Shown here: positions 21,732 to 32,795 of the stretch, in pieces
How the letters are laid out: each line of letters opens with the position of its first letter
How positions within the stretch are numbered: position 1 is the stretch's first letter
NCBI GenBank assembly: GCA_031835245.1
Contig: JAVKOQ010000069.1
Coordinates: 62,001-126,000, forward strand
From: Balamuthia mandrillaris
Taxonomy: Eukaryota; Discosea; Longamoebia; Balamuthiidae
DNA: 64,000 nucleotides
Direction of reading: 5' to 3'
Notes under the pieces: model-generated
Databases searched by the model: none
Told to the model about the DNA's origin: nothing
The model's input: the letters and a program-made list of their open reading frames with translations, nothing else
Position numbers and translations under genes: made by a program

Positions 21732-22218
21732 TTTTTTCTTTTTTCTTTTTTTCTTTCTTTTTTTTTCCTATTATCTTTATTTTATAGGACGGTTATTCCG
21801 CACAACCTCATATCGTTGGAAATATAATATATCAAACGTTCAACATCATATTTTTACGAATGGAATATGTTCATCTGCCAACCTCCTATATTGAGGAATT
21901 TCATGACGTCATCCGGAGTTTTTTATTTTTTAACTTTGACCAGTGAGAAAAACTCCGCCAAGCGTCTTCTCTTTGAATATCGCAGTAAAAGGGGTGAGAG
22001 GGTCTTTTGGTGAGAGCATTCCCTGGTCATGCCAGTAACGTTTCTCTTTGTTTCGTAATTCTCTTCTCAAATGCTTGTTGCAGCACCAGTCATTTTTAAA
22101 ATTATTCACAACCAACCTGCAGTGTGGAAAGGGAGAAAGGCAGTGCTGTGAAGACAGACATTACATGCTTTTATTCTTTTGTGCTTGGGTTTTTGTTTGA
22201 GAAAAAAAAACAGGGAAA
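21732..22218. promoter_or_regulatory. Intergenic: SH3-JmjC promoter with a perfect CRE; possible orphan exon
   Basis: TCATGACGTCATCCGG at 21901-21916 contains the palindrome TGACGTCA, 170 bp upstream of the SH3-JmjC ATG. It resembles the recurring TCATGACGACATGA element. A minus-strand frame at 21930-22115 (CNKHLRRELRNKEKRYWHDQGM...) follows a good acceptor (CACACTGCAG) and looks protein-like. It does not join in phase to the coiled-coil gene upstream, so it is left unassigned. Confidence 0.4.
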
Positions 22219-25200
22219 TCAAGAAGAGGAAGTAACCAGTCGGCTCCAAAGTGAACGAACCCCTGCAAAGCGTGTTTGTTGCTGCTGTTGTGCACTCGTT
22301 GGGTGTGGTTGATGAGGTGCCCCTCCTCCCATCAGTAACCCTCCTTTTGCGTACTGCTGGTTGAATCGCTCCAACTTCTCAAGGGTTGGCCGATTGATGC
22401 CTATTGAGTAGTCGTTGCATCTCTTCATCAAGACTCCCACTTCCATCAACAGCCGGATGCAGAGGCTCATCAGGGAGGGGTTGCGAAGGTCGGGTAGTTT
22501 GGTGAGGTTCTTTGCCTCCTTCAGCACGTTGTTGATGCAGGCGTTGCTGAGCTTGACGAGCTCGGGGAAGGTGAGCACAGTGCGCATGGTTTGATTCATG
22601 ATGGTGAGGTTGGCATCGTTGAGCTTCTCACGAAGGTCGTTGATGAGCTTCATGTATTTAGCTTCCAAGCTGGTTTCCTCTTCTTTCTCCTTCTGTTCTT
22701 CTTTCTGTTCTTCTTTCTCCTCTACTTTTTCTTTGTCCTTGGCGGCAAGCTCGTCTTGTTCTTCGTTTGCCTTTTCCTTTTCTTTCTCTGCCAGTAAAGC
22801 TTGTTGTTGTTTTTGGTTCTCAAGAAGCTGAGAGTATTTGAGCCGTTCTTCTTGAAGCTGCTTTTCTACTTCTTGCAATTGTGCTTTTACTTCTTCCAAT
22901 ATCTTTGTCTTCTCCGTTAACTCTTCTCTGAGCTTTTGCAGCACAACATGAGATGCAGTCTCTCTTTGTTGCAATGGAGACGAAATGCTCTTTCTGTCTT
23001 GTCGTCCCTCTTCTTGTTGATCTTCTTCTTTTCTTCGTTTGGTGTTGCTTTGTGGATCTTCTTCTTTTTCTTGTTCTACTTCGACCTTCATGAGTTGTCC
23101 CATTAGCGCTTCTTTGCCTCTTTTGAGCTCGAGTCGAGTCATAGAATTTGAATTGTATCTCGCTCTCTTTCCGCTCTCTCCTTTCTTCAACGCCATCACT
23201 GCAGCCGGAAGTTGAGGAGAAGTTGTACCTTCTCCTTCTTCTTGTTCCTCTTGTTCATGTTCTTCTTCAGTTTCAGAAGAGGGCGAGGAAAAGAAATTGG
23301 AAATGTGAGAGTGTCCACGTTTGTGGCGTTTTTGTGGTTGGGTGAGATAGTTGTCCATGTTGGCAATTTTGCGGAAGATGCCAAGAGGAGAGGATGGAGA
23401 AATGGAAGTGGTCGATGAACTGCGAGGCTTTTTGACAATTGCGCCAGAGGAGCTCCTAATTCTTATTATGAAACACAAAGTTAGACAGAAGAAAAATAAA
23501 AACTGAAGCAAAAGAACAGTAGGAAAGGCACAAACACAACAAGAAAAAAAAGACAAAAAGAAGAGACGAAGACGTACTCGCTGGCCTCGTCTTCAGAACC
23601 TATTGGCTGCTCGACCTGCTTCTCTTTCTCAACTTCTTCCTTCGCCTTTGCTATTACTTCTTCATCGTTCTTCACTCCTTCTAATTCTTCTCCTTTTGTT
23701 TCCACTTCAATACTTGCTTCTCTGCTGCGATTGTTTTGAAATGGTCCATTTAATAGCTCTGATAACGCTTGCTGCTCCTTCTGTTTGGCCAACTCCATTT
23801 TTCGTGCCTTTTTGGCTTCTTTCTCCTTTGCTAGCTTCTGTCTCTCTTCTTCCCATTGCCTTTGCAGCTCCGCTTTGATACGTTGTCTCTCTGCTTCTAT
23901 CGCAAGTTTCAATCGTCTCTCCAACTCTTCCTCCATCATTCCTCGCATCAAAACAACCAATTGCTCTTCTTGTGTAGATTCGTTTCCAGTTGGTGTGTTG
24001 CTTGGTTTGTTGACGAGAATGTCCATCAGTCGTTTGTCCGATTCCATCTTCCTCATCACAGCCTCTAGAGAGAGGGTAGTATCTTGTTTCCCACTTGCTA
24101 CATGCGTAGAAACGAAAATATGTTAAGGTTTATACGAATTAAGACAAGACAGAGGAGAAAGAGCAAAAGAAAGCAAAAAGGATATTGGTTGACAATAGTT
24201 TGCAGTTGGTTGATAGTTTGGTGAGCCTCTTCCAAAAGCAACTTGTCTTGTTCTTGTTGATCGCGAAAGAACTTGTTAGCTTTCATGAGGGAGTTCACCA
24301 CCTCAGACAGATTTTCATTTTCTTCCATGTACTTTTCCAATTTTTCTCTGTCCCCTTGCAACTAAGAGCAAAAGATTTAAACAATAAAGAAAAAGATAAC
24401 TGAACAGGAAAAACAGGTAAAAGAAAGTACTTGACGGAGAGTAGTCTCTTGTCGACTTGCTTTTTCTTTGAGTTTATCGAAAGAGTTCAGTTGCTCTTTC
24501 AAGTTCTCTAATTCAATCGTCAGGTTCTGTTCTTTTGTTGAACTGCGCTTCAACGTTTCTACATATATTGAGAGTAAAAGAGAGCGAGAGAGAATTAGAT
24601 GTCAAAGAGAAGAAGCAGCAGCAGCGAAGAACACGAATGACAAACCGAGGTTATGCTTCAGAGAAGCATTTTGTTTAGTGAGCGTGGTCACCGTCTGCTT
24701 TTGAGTTTGAATTTCTTCTTTATAGCTCTCAATCTACAAAGAAGTTAAGACATTAGAACCCGTAAAGAAAGAAAGAAAAAAAAAGAAGGGAGAGAAACCT
24801 CTTTGAGTAATTGTCGTGTCTTTTCTTTGTATGCTTTGTTCAGTGACTGCTCCAACTTCAACGTTCGAACTTGATCTCTGAGTTCTTCCATCTCCTCCGA
24901 AACATTCTCTCTCATTTTCAAAGCGTTTCTTTGTTCTTCTTGCATCATGTCCAACCGCTTTTTACAAAAATAAAGAGCAGTAAGCAAACACAATGAGAAG
25001 ATATAAAACGAGACGAAAGGGAGACAAACCCGCATAGCGTCCTCAGCAATAAACTGAGCCTCTTCCTTTTCTCGCATTCCCTTCTTTTGCTCCTCCTCTA
25101 GATGATTGTACGCTCTCAGCAGTTCTTCGTTGGTTTGAACTTGGACTCTCCACTGTTTGTTTTAAAAAGACCAAAAAGAAACATGTTTTAAGAAAGCGAA

Positions 25201-26122
25201 CGAAACTAAAGAAGAAAGAAGCAAAGAAAAAGAAGAAGAAGAAACAAGACGAAAGAACGAAAGAACGAACCTTGTCCTCCCACTCGCTCTCAACTTCCTG
25301 CAACTCTTCCGTCAGTTGCTTGTTCCTCCCCACAAGCATTTGTCCGATCTCGGCCGCCACTCTAAAGTCATTTTCACGTTCTTCCATACATCTGTTTTTT
25401 TTGGTTCCAAAGAAAAAAAAACTTTAACAAAAACTCCAAACAAAAAATAAAAGAAAAATATATAAATAAACAAAAAATAAAATAAAATAAAATAAAATAA
25501 AATAAAATAAAATAAAAATAAAATAAAATAAAAATAAAATACTAAATAAAAACCTGTAGATGGCTTCCAGTTCAGAGAGCTCCTCTCGCAGTTCCACCTC
25601 CTCCTGTAGCACCGCGTTCTCTTTCATTCGGCTGAGGGCCTCCTTGAACGCCGCCAAGAAATCAAAGTTGTTGTTGAGGGGCAAGCCCTCGCCAAACGTC
25701 GTCGTGTGTGCGTCGTCGTAGTCATCGTCGTCGTCGTAGTAGTGGTCGTCCTCCTCCTCCCAATCCTCCTCCTCCTCCTCGGCTGCCGTGCCTTCGCTCT
25801 CCGTGCCTGCTTCCTCTTGAGGGGAAGCCTTGCCGTTCACGCTGCTGCTGCTCCTCCTCGGTCGTGCCGTTCTTCTTCCTCGTAGGCTCCCTCCTCTTCT
25901 GCCCGAGGAAGACAACGAGGAGGAGGAAGAGCGACGTCGCGATGCAGCAGCGGCAACCGAGCGAGTGGACGTTGAGGAGGAGGACAAGGAACGCAGCGAC
26001 TTTGGGCGCGGCTTATGAGTGGAAGACTCTCTTGCGGCGGCGGCGGCGACGGAGGGCGAGGACACCACCACCGGTGCCTCCTCGCCGCTGCTGCTTTCGG
26101 CCGTTGCACCCACCACCGACAT
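22219..26122 (-). CDS. Long coiled-coil protein with CC1-box-like motif, possible dynein adaptor
   Basis: Nine exons: 26122-25554, 25391-25271, 25152-25030, 24957-24799, 24733-24646, 24558-24431, 24361 to about 24140, about 24103-23575 and 23461-22219. The N-terminus (about 160 residues) is Ser/Arg-rich then acidic. A nearly continuous coiled coil follows through to a Gln/Pro C-terminus. Early in the coil is NFDFLAAFKEALSRMKEN, then RVAAEIGQMLVGRNKQL. The latter matches the CC1-box pattern (AAxxG..LL..N) of BICD, Spindly and HAP1/TRAK adaptors, which bind dynein light intermediate chain. A cargo region would then be C-terminal. The only uncertain join is exon 7 to 8. The start is the first ATG of exon 1. 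No catalytic domain is seen. Confidence 0.75.
25446..25551. repeat. (AAAAT)n microsatellite in coiled-coil gene intron 1
   Basis: AAAAT pentamers (about 15 copies, plus variants) beside the donor of exon 1. The same pentamer recurs at 34896-35036. Confidence 0.9.
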
Positions 26123-26581
26123 TTCTGATGGATAAAAAAGAGGGAGGGAAGGGGGGTAGTAGTAGTGTATAGTGGGGGCTCCTCCTCCTCTTCCTCTTCC
26201 TTTGCTTTTCTTCTGTTGACGTCTTTTCTTCTTTCTCTTTTTCTATTTTTAATAATAATTCAATAATAATTTTTACAAATAATTTTTTTTACCGTTTTTT
26301 ATTAATTATTTCAATTTATTTTTCGGTTTTTTGTCGGCGAAAAAATGATCTCAAAGAGAAAAATTCAAACCACCTATCGAAAATCAGACTTAATGAAGTT
26401 TTCCTGATAATATGTCGACAAAATCCCAGGCGTGGCCTCTCATTCTTTCGAATGGACCATTATTCTCTTGAAATATAGGGAACTTAAAGAAGAAGCCCAG
26501 AAGGAGAAGGAGAAGGAACAGAACAGAGAGAACAATAAGAAGGAAGGGAAGGGGAGGAAATGTTGAAAAGGTATGGTCCGT
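26123..26581. promoter_or_regulatory. Intergenic: promoter of coiled-coil gene, 3' flank of beta-COP
   Basis: About 460 bp. Very AT-rich between 26240 and 26330 (TAATAATAATTC-like, TTTTTTACCG). No gene-like frame was seen on either strand apart from shadows of the beta-COP last exon. Confidence 0.5.
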
Positions 26582-29500
26582 TCAGTGGAAAACTCTCTGG
26601 CAGGAAGAAATCCGATCGCCGAGGCTCAATGCGATGCCCTGGGTTTTGCTGCGAATCCTGATGAACCCTTCGATGGTCTTCGTTTTGGAGCTTTGCTCCA
26701 CACTGACGTTGGCCAAAGCATCCTCGCCTGCAAGAACAAAATAAAATTAAATACCGGTCAGGTAAATGAAGCATTAAGAACCAACAGAAGATGAAAAGAA
26801 TATGCGAACCAAATACGCTCTTTGCATAAAGGTTGGCAGAGAGGAAGCCGCACTCTCCATGTAACCCCTTCAGAGGCGTGAGACAGTTCATGTTGGTCGA
26901 CTTGATGATATGAGCAAGATACTGTTCAATATTCCTTTGTTTGTTGAGGGAATCGTGTCAGTTGGAAGGGGAGCAAAAGAAAACGAAGCATCTTACTTGA
27001 TGGTAGTGTTTACAGCCACTTTGTTCTCCCACTCAAACTCTGCCCACATCGAACGGAATTCGAGGTGAGAGCAGGAAGCTGGTTTGATGTAGTCCATTAT
27101 GTTTAGGTGGATATCCTTCAGGATAACGCAGTTCTTGTCAGCGTCAGCAGCCACACCAGCCACATCATATACGACGTTGGTGAAGACGATGCCTTTCTCT
27201 GTGGAGGATACCTTTATTCATGTCCGCCTTTCTTGTTAGAACATAACGGTGTTTAAATAACCAACCACAACAAATATAACAATTATAACAAACCTTGATA
27301 TTGATCTTCATGTTGACAGAGGCAAAGGGACCGAGGTTGCAGCTCTGTGGCCTCTCACAGACACGAAGGTCACCCGTTGTGGCAACCTCCACGTTGAGGT
27401 TCTGGAGAGTGTCCTGCGTTTGGTTGATGATGACCATGTCGATGAGAAGGTCGTACATGTTAACATTGATGTAGGCCTCCACAAAGACGGGGTCGCTGAG
27501 TCCGCTCAGTTGGTGAAGCTTGCATAACCTTTGGCTCATGTCTTTGTTGTTGGTAGTACGAGATGAGAAACGAACAGCAAAGAAAAAAAAAAGAAAGCGA
27601 AGAGAGTGAATGAACCCATTTGGATATCAGAGAAACCAGTCGCCTTCCTCAAGTCGGCTTCATCCACATCTTCCGAGAGCATCTCTCCAAATGCTCGCTT
27701 CTTTGCCAGCTGTCTCATCGATATAAGATCATCTGCTTCGATATGTTGCTCTCGTTCCTTCATCTCTCTTTGTTGCTTCTCCTTCTCTTTGCTCTCGTTC
27801 AACATGTGGTGAAACGCCTTTCGACAGTCGGCGAGAAAGACTTTCTCAGCAAAGGCCACCCTTTGCTCTCCCTTGCTTCTCGCCAAAAGCAAGTTCAAAC
27901 AAAGGGAAACGCGAGAGAGCGAATCTGGGTCTTGGCTCTTATCGGAAGTAAACGTTTTGGAACGAGAGGAGGAACCAAACGAAGAGGAAGAAGAAGCAAA
28001 ACCGGAGGAGACTGAAGATGAAGACAAAAGAATTTTGCCCAGCTTGAGAATGGACACGAGGATGAGACAAACCTCGGCCACAAAGGAGTTGCGGCTGGAA
28101 GCACTGATGTCGGAAAGGGTGAAGCAACGATAGGCCATTTTGGTAAGGGCAGTGGCTAGAGCGGAGGCCAAGAATAACTTTCCTTCCAACAGAAGCTGTC
28201 TCAGCAAACCCTTATTGCCTGTGAAAGAAAAGCACTATAAGCCACACAGTTTTCTGGTCTCTTTGATGGAAGAAACTCAAACCTTTAGCCCTTTGTGGCG
28301 GAGCAGCCGTAATAGCCGACTGAGTGGCATATGTGCCATCCGACAGGACCATTCCAACGGCATTCGTCGGCGTGTAGGCTTTCGGTATCTCCCCCGCCTC
28401 CGGCTCGATGCCAGAAGCAGATACTTGTTCTGGTTGACCATCTGAGTTTTCTCCGTTCTTTTGGGAGGCAGAAGCAGAAGGATCGAACGGAAGGGGACCA
28501 ATTTCTTCTTTGATGGCGGTGAAAGCCTGATCGATTTGTTCGGAAGTGGTGGAGAACTCTCCAATCACCCACAACAATGCTGAGAGAACCTGGTTGCAGG
28601 AAAGAGAGTAAGGTTACGAGGAAAGAAAGACATCGGAGAGAATGCTTACCCTTCCAAAGCGAACGTGTCTCAAACAGGGCAACAACTTGCCCAATATCAT
28701 CTCTCTCAGCTGGGGATTGGTCTCCATGACTTCCTTGACAAAGTTGACCACGTCCAAGGCGGAGGGCAGGTGCTCGTCGCCTAGATAATCCAACAAAGCC
28801 AAGACCACGTTCTTCGCCACAACAGGAAACATGACAGCACAGCTGTGAATGGATTGGATCAGAAGCTGTCGGTACTCTTCCGCTCGGTCAAACGTCTTGG
28901 CCTGAGACAGGTTTATCTCTTTCTTAAGGAAGAGAACCACTTCGTCAATATTTTGGGGAGTAACCAAGTCCATCGCTATGGCCAGGGTCTTTTGGCGAAC
29001 ATCCATGTCGGGACAGACGAGCGCACGAAGAAGGTCCATTACTAGATCCTGCATTACCTTGAGGTGGCGTTGCTTCACCTCTTGCAGGCGGTCCAGAACG
29101 ATCATCTTCACGTTATTATCGCTTTGCTATAGTGATAGCAAGTCTGGTTTAGAGATAAGAACAACAAAAAGAAAAAGATTTGTTCGTACCGAAACCAAAA
29201 GCTTGATAAAGGTGCTAGCTGCGGCGCTGACAGCAGTTGGCGCTGTCGTCAGAGAGATCAAAGTACCGGCGGCCTCAAAGCGAACAGCTGCGGCGGGGGA
29301 GTTCAACAAAGTAAACAAACAACGCAGATATTTCGGCTGCAAGGGTGTTCAATTAGCAACCAAGAGCAGAGTTAAAGACAGATGAATAAAGAAAGTAAAT
29401 CGAACCCTTTCTTCAGGATTAGTGCGGCAGACTTTACGAATAAGTTCGACTACGGTGAACTGCAGAATATCACCAAAGCCTTCCACCTTGTCCAGCACGC

Positions 29501-30283
29501 TGCTAAGATATTCCACGGCACGATCTTGAGCACAGTTAAAAAGCATTATAAATGCATTGCGTTGACAAGACGCATCTCCCTCCTTTTGTTATGAAATATT
29601 AGAAAATCGTCATGAAAAAAAGAGAACGAGAGAGACAGACGTTAGCGAGTAGGTTGAAGATAAGGTCCGGGGCATCGGGTATCAAGTAATCAAAGTGTTT
29701 GAAGATGCTGTAAATGGCCAAAACAGCGTTTCTTTTCACGTATGAGTGGCGATGCTCCAAGTTGGCACGGATGGAGGGCACTAAAGGTTCCAGCAGCTCG
29801 CTTTCTTTGAGCTTGCATATGAACCTCAGCGTTGCTCCGCGTACATACTCGTTTGGATGCTTCAAGTCGTTCAACAGCGCGTTACTATCAAGAATAGTGT
29901 TAGAAGCATACTGGAAGTGAGCACCGAGAAAGTTGAACGCAGAAACACAATTCATGCAAAGAAACAGTAAGCAAGAAAGGAACGTACCAGACAAGAATCA
30001 TCTCGTGAAGCAGTTTGCCGGACGAGTCTCTCTTGTCTACCACTTCCCAATACAGCAGGACCAATTTTTTGAGGGTGTGGTCTTTGCAAGGCATGATGAA
30101 GCGGATCACGGTCATGAGCAGGTGCGACATAGCCTCTCCGTTGAGCATCAGCAAAATCATGTGCTTCATGGCAGCGATCTTCTCTTCGGTGTTGCCATTC
30201 TCCAACTTGTTCTTGATTGCGCTCACGTTGATCGGCTCGGAGCTCTCGTAGTTAACCAACAACGTGCAGCTCGAGTCCGACAT
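26582..30283 (-). CDS. COPB1: Coatomer subunit beta (beta-COP)
   Basis: About twelve exons from ATG at 30283 to TGA at 26582-26584. The N-terminal adaptin-like solenoid is clear: [39 protein letters not shown], then across the first intron [35 protein letters not shown] and [20 protein letters not shown]. The middle has a Ser-rich linker, and the C-terminal appendage/coatomer-beta domain runs from [20 protein letters not shown] to [18 protein letters not shown]. The product is a core subunit of the COPI coat that returns cargo from Golgi to ER. Full-length organization is as in animals and fungi. It shares a 281-bp divergent promoter with the STE20 kinase. Confidence 0.96.
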
Positions 30284-30564
30284 CCCCTCCTTTTTTTTTC
30301 CTCTACCTTGTGTTTGTTTCTCTTCTCTCGTGTGTGAGCGAAGCGCACTTAAAAAAATGGGTTAAAAAATGGGGTTTGGTATAAATTTACGAAGAGACGT
30401 CGAAATTTTACCTTTTATAGGATATATGGTGATGTCATATAATCCTAATTAAGACGTTGATTACGTGTGAGTCTATTGCACAAAACGATCCCAATTTGTG
30501 GTCAAGCTGAGCGGCCTATAATAAAAAAAATTATCTCAAAAAAAATTATAAAAATAAAAAAAGA
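30284..30564. promoter_or_regulatory. Divergent promoter between beta-COP and STE20 kinase
   Basis: 281 bp. T-run and pyrimidine tract beside the beta-COP start, an AT-rich block beside the kinase start, and TGATGTCATATAATCC (CRE-like half-sites) near the middle (30429-30444). Confidence 0.4.
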
Positions 30565-30906
30565 ATGAAGAGAAGCGCAGCGAAGAGAAAGAAGAACAAA
30601 GACCACCACAAAGAAGAGGAAGAAGAGTTACATGCCGGTGCCGTGCAACATAAGAAAAAGCTTCTTCTCTCACGCATAAAGAACAAGGAGAAGAAGAAGA
30701 GGAAGCTGAAGGGCTACCAACCACCGACGGCCAGCGTTACCGCCGCAGAAGAAAACGAGGAGGAGGCAGAAACGAGGGCGAGAGGAGTGAGCTTGCCCTC
30801 CCGCGTGGTGCACAGCGTCCACGTGGACACCGACCTCACCTGGTCCGTCCTCAACTACCACCAACAACAACCGACCGTCGGCGAGGAAAGGTCGGAAGGA
30901 GGAAGA

Positions 30907-30941
<35 letters not shown>

Positions 30942-32066
30942 GCTTGGCGGCGGAGAGGCTGCCTTCCGCTTCGTGCAATGCTTGGGCGAAGGAGCCTTTG
31001 GGCGCGTCTACAGGGCGATCCACAAGAGCGGCTTTGAACTGGCGGTCAAGGTCATTGACTTTGGAGACATGTGCCACAAGGCCATTCCGCCTGGGCTGGG
31101 TTCGTTTCCTCTGTCCTCCTTGCCTCTCTCCTTTCTTCTTGTTGACTTTAGTACTTGCAAAACAAACAACAAAACAAAAACAAAAAAAAAAATATAACAA
31201 AAAAAAAATATAACAAAAAATATAACAAAAACAACAAAACAAAAACAAAAAAAAAAATAACAAAAAAATAACAAACAACAAAACAAATAACAAAAACACA
31301 AAATAAGATCAAACGCAGGAAGCACAGTTCATGCACAATCTTCGCAAGGAAATAACTCAGGAAATCGACGTCCTCAAACGCTGTCACAGCCCCTTCATTG
31401 TCCAATACTTTGGTTGTCTCTGGACTTCTCCTTCTTCTCCTGCGCCTTCTTCCTCCTCTCTCTCTTCTTCGTCTTCCTCAAAGCATCAACAAACTCAAAA
31501 GCACATACAACCACAAGAACAGCAGCAACAACTTTGGATTCTGATGGAATACTGCGAAGTCGGTTCGGTGCGAGACTTGATGGCCACGCTGGACATCCCC
31601 AATCTGAAGAAGGAGAAGAGGATTGCCTTCATCATGCGTGCCACCCTCTCGGGCTTGGCGTACCTTCATGAGGCTCATCACCCGCCTATCGTTCATTTCG
31701 ATGTGAAGGCCAACAATATACTGCTTACCAGAGAGGGTCGTCCTAAACTTGCTGACTTTGGGCTTGCTCAACAGTTTGACGCTCTAGCTTCAGTGTCTGC
31801 TTTTGTGAATGAAGAGAAAGAATCCGAGAAGAACAAGAAAAAAGAAAAGAAGCAAAATAAGAAGACAAAGAAGCAACAACAAAGGTTAGCAGAGGAAGCA
31901 GCAAAAGTAAGGCAAGAGGAAGAAAGAGAAGATAAAGAAGGAAAACGAGAAGGAGGAGGCTTAGCACGACCGGTGGCTGGAACTCGGCATTGGATGGCCC
32001 CAGAGCTTTGTGAAAGAGGTCAAGTGAAGGCTGGACCCAAGTCTGATGTTTGGTGCGTTTGCTCTT

Positions 32067-32098
<32 letters not shown>

Positions 32099-32753
32099 TC
32101 AGTTTGCTATCTTTCCTTCTTTACTGAACATCTTTTGGAAATAAAGGTCATTGGGCATTACCGCCATCGAATTGGCAGAAGGCAAACCTCCTCACTTTGA
32201 TGAAAGCCCTATCGCGGCCTTTCGTCTCATTCGTGAAAGCCCACCTCCTCGTTTAGGAATGAATAATCAACAAACAAAGAAGCATACAAAAAATAAGAAG
32301 AAGAAAGCAAACGACGAGGAAGAAAAGACAACGTACAACAAAGTGAAATGGTCTAAAGAGTTTCAAGACTTTGTGGCTCAATGTCTGATCAAGGAGCCAG
32401 AAAAGCGACCTACTGCATCTGCTCTGTTGCACCATCCCTTCATGATAAAAGCTGCTCATTGGGAGAAGAAGCAAAGCAAGAAGAAAGGTAGCGTGCTGTA
32501 TCGACCTTTGATGCAAAGAGAGAAGGTCTTAATGAAGAAAGAGCAGGAAGAAAAAAAGAAACAGGAAGAAATAGAAAAGGAAGAAGAAGAAGAGGAAAGA
32601 AGAGGAATGACACCAATACCTGAACGAAGAGAAGGACAACAACATCAACTGACGGAAGAAATTGCACCTTCGATAACTACACCGCTATTACGTCATAACG
32701 CGACTCGTACAGTAGAAACCAATCAACGGTGTTGCGCTTGTATTCTCTTTTAA
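30565..32753 (+). CDS. STE20-type protein kinase with CaaX box, 628 aa
   Basis: Three exons: 30565-31099, 31308-32052 and 32147-32753 (1887 nt). A basic N-terminus and a polyglycine run (about residues 114-127) precede the kinase domain: Gly-loop GEGAFGRVY, AVKVIDF, alpha-C Glu in KEITQEIDVL, catalytic HFDVKANN, DFGLA, GTRHWMAPE and SDVWSLGITAIELAEGKPP. It fits the STE20/MST group. Two oddities: HRD is HFD, so the Arg that reads activation-loop phosphate is missing, and the activation loop has a Lys/Glu-rich insert of roughly 60 residues between DFGLAQQ and ARPVAGT. After the kinase lies a Lys/Glu coil, then CCACILF at the very end. CILF is a CaaX box, and final Phe or Leu favours geranylgeranylation, so membrane anchoring is likely. 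The stop is 42 bp from convergent JMJD4. Confidence 0.9.
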
Positions 32754-32795
32754 TCATCATACTCGTGATTTCTTCTTCATTCTTCTCGTTTTGAA

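Noticed and set aside
26484-26891. 135-codon minus frame at the beta-COP 3' end
   Set aside because: It overlaps the last beta-COP exons in another frame and lacks any conserved pattern.
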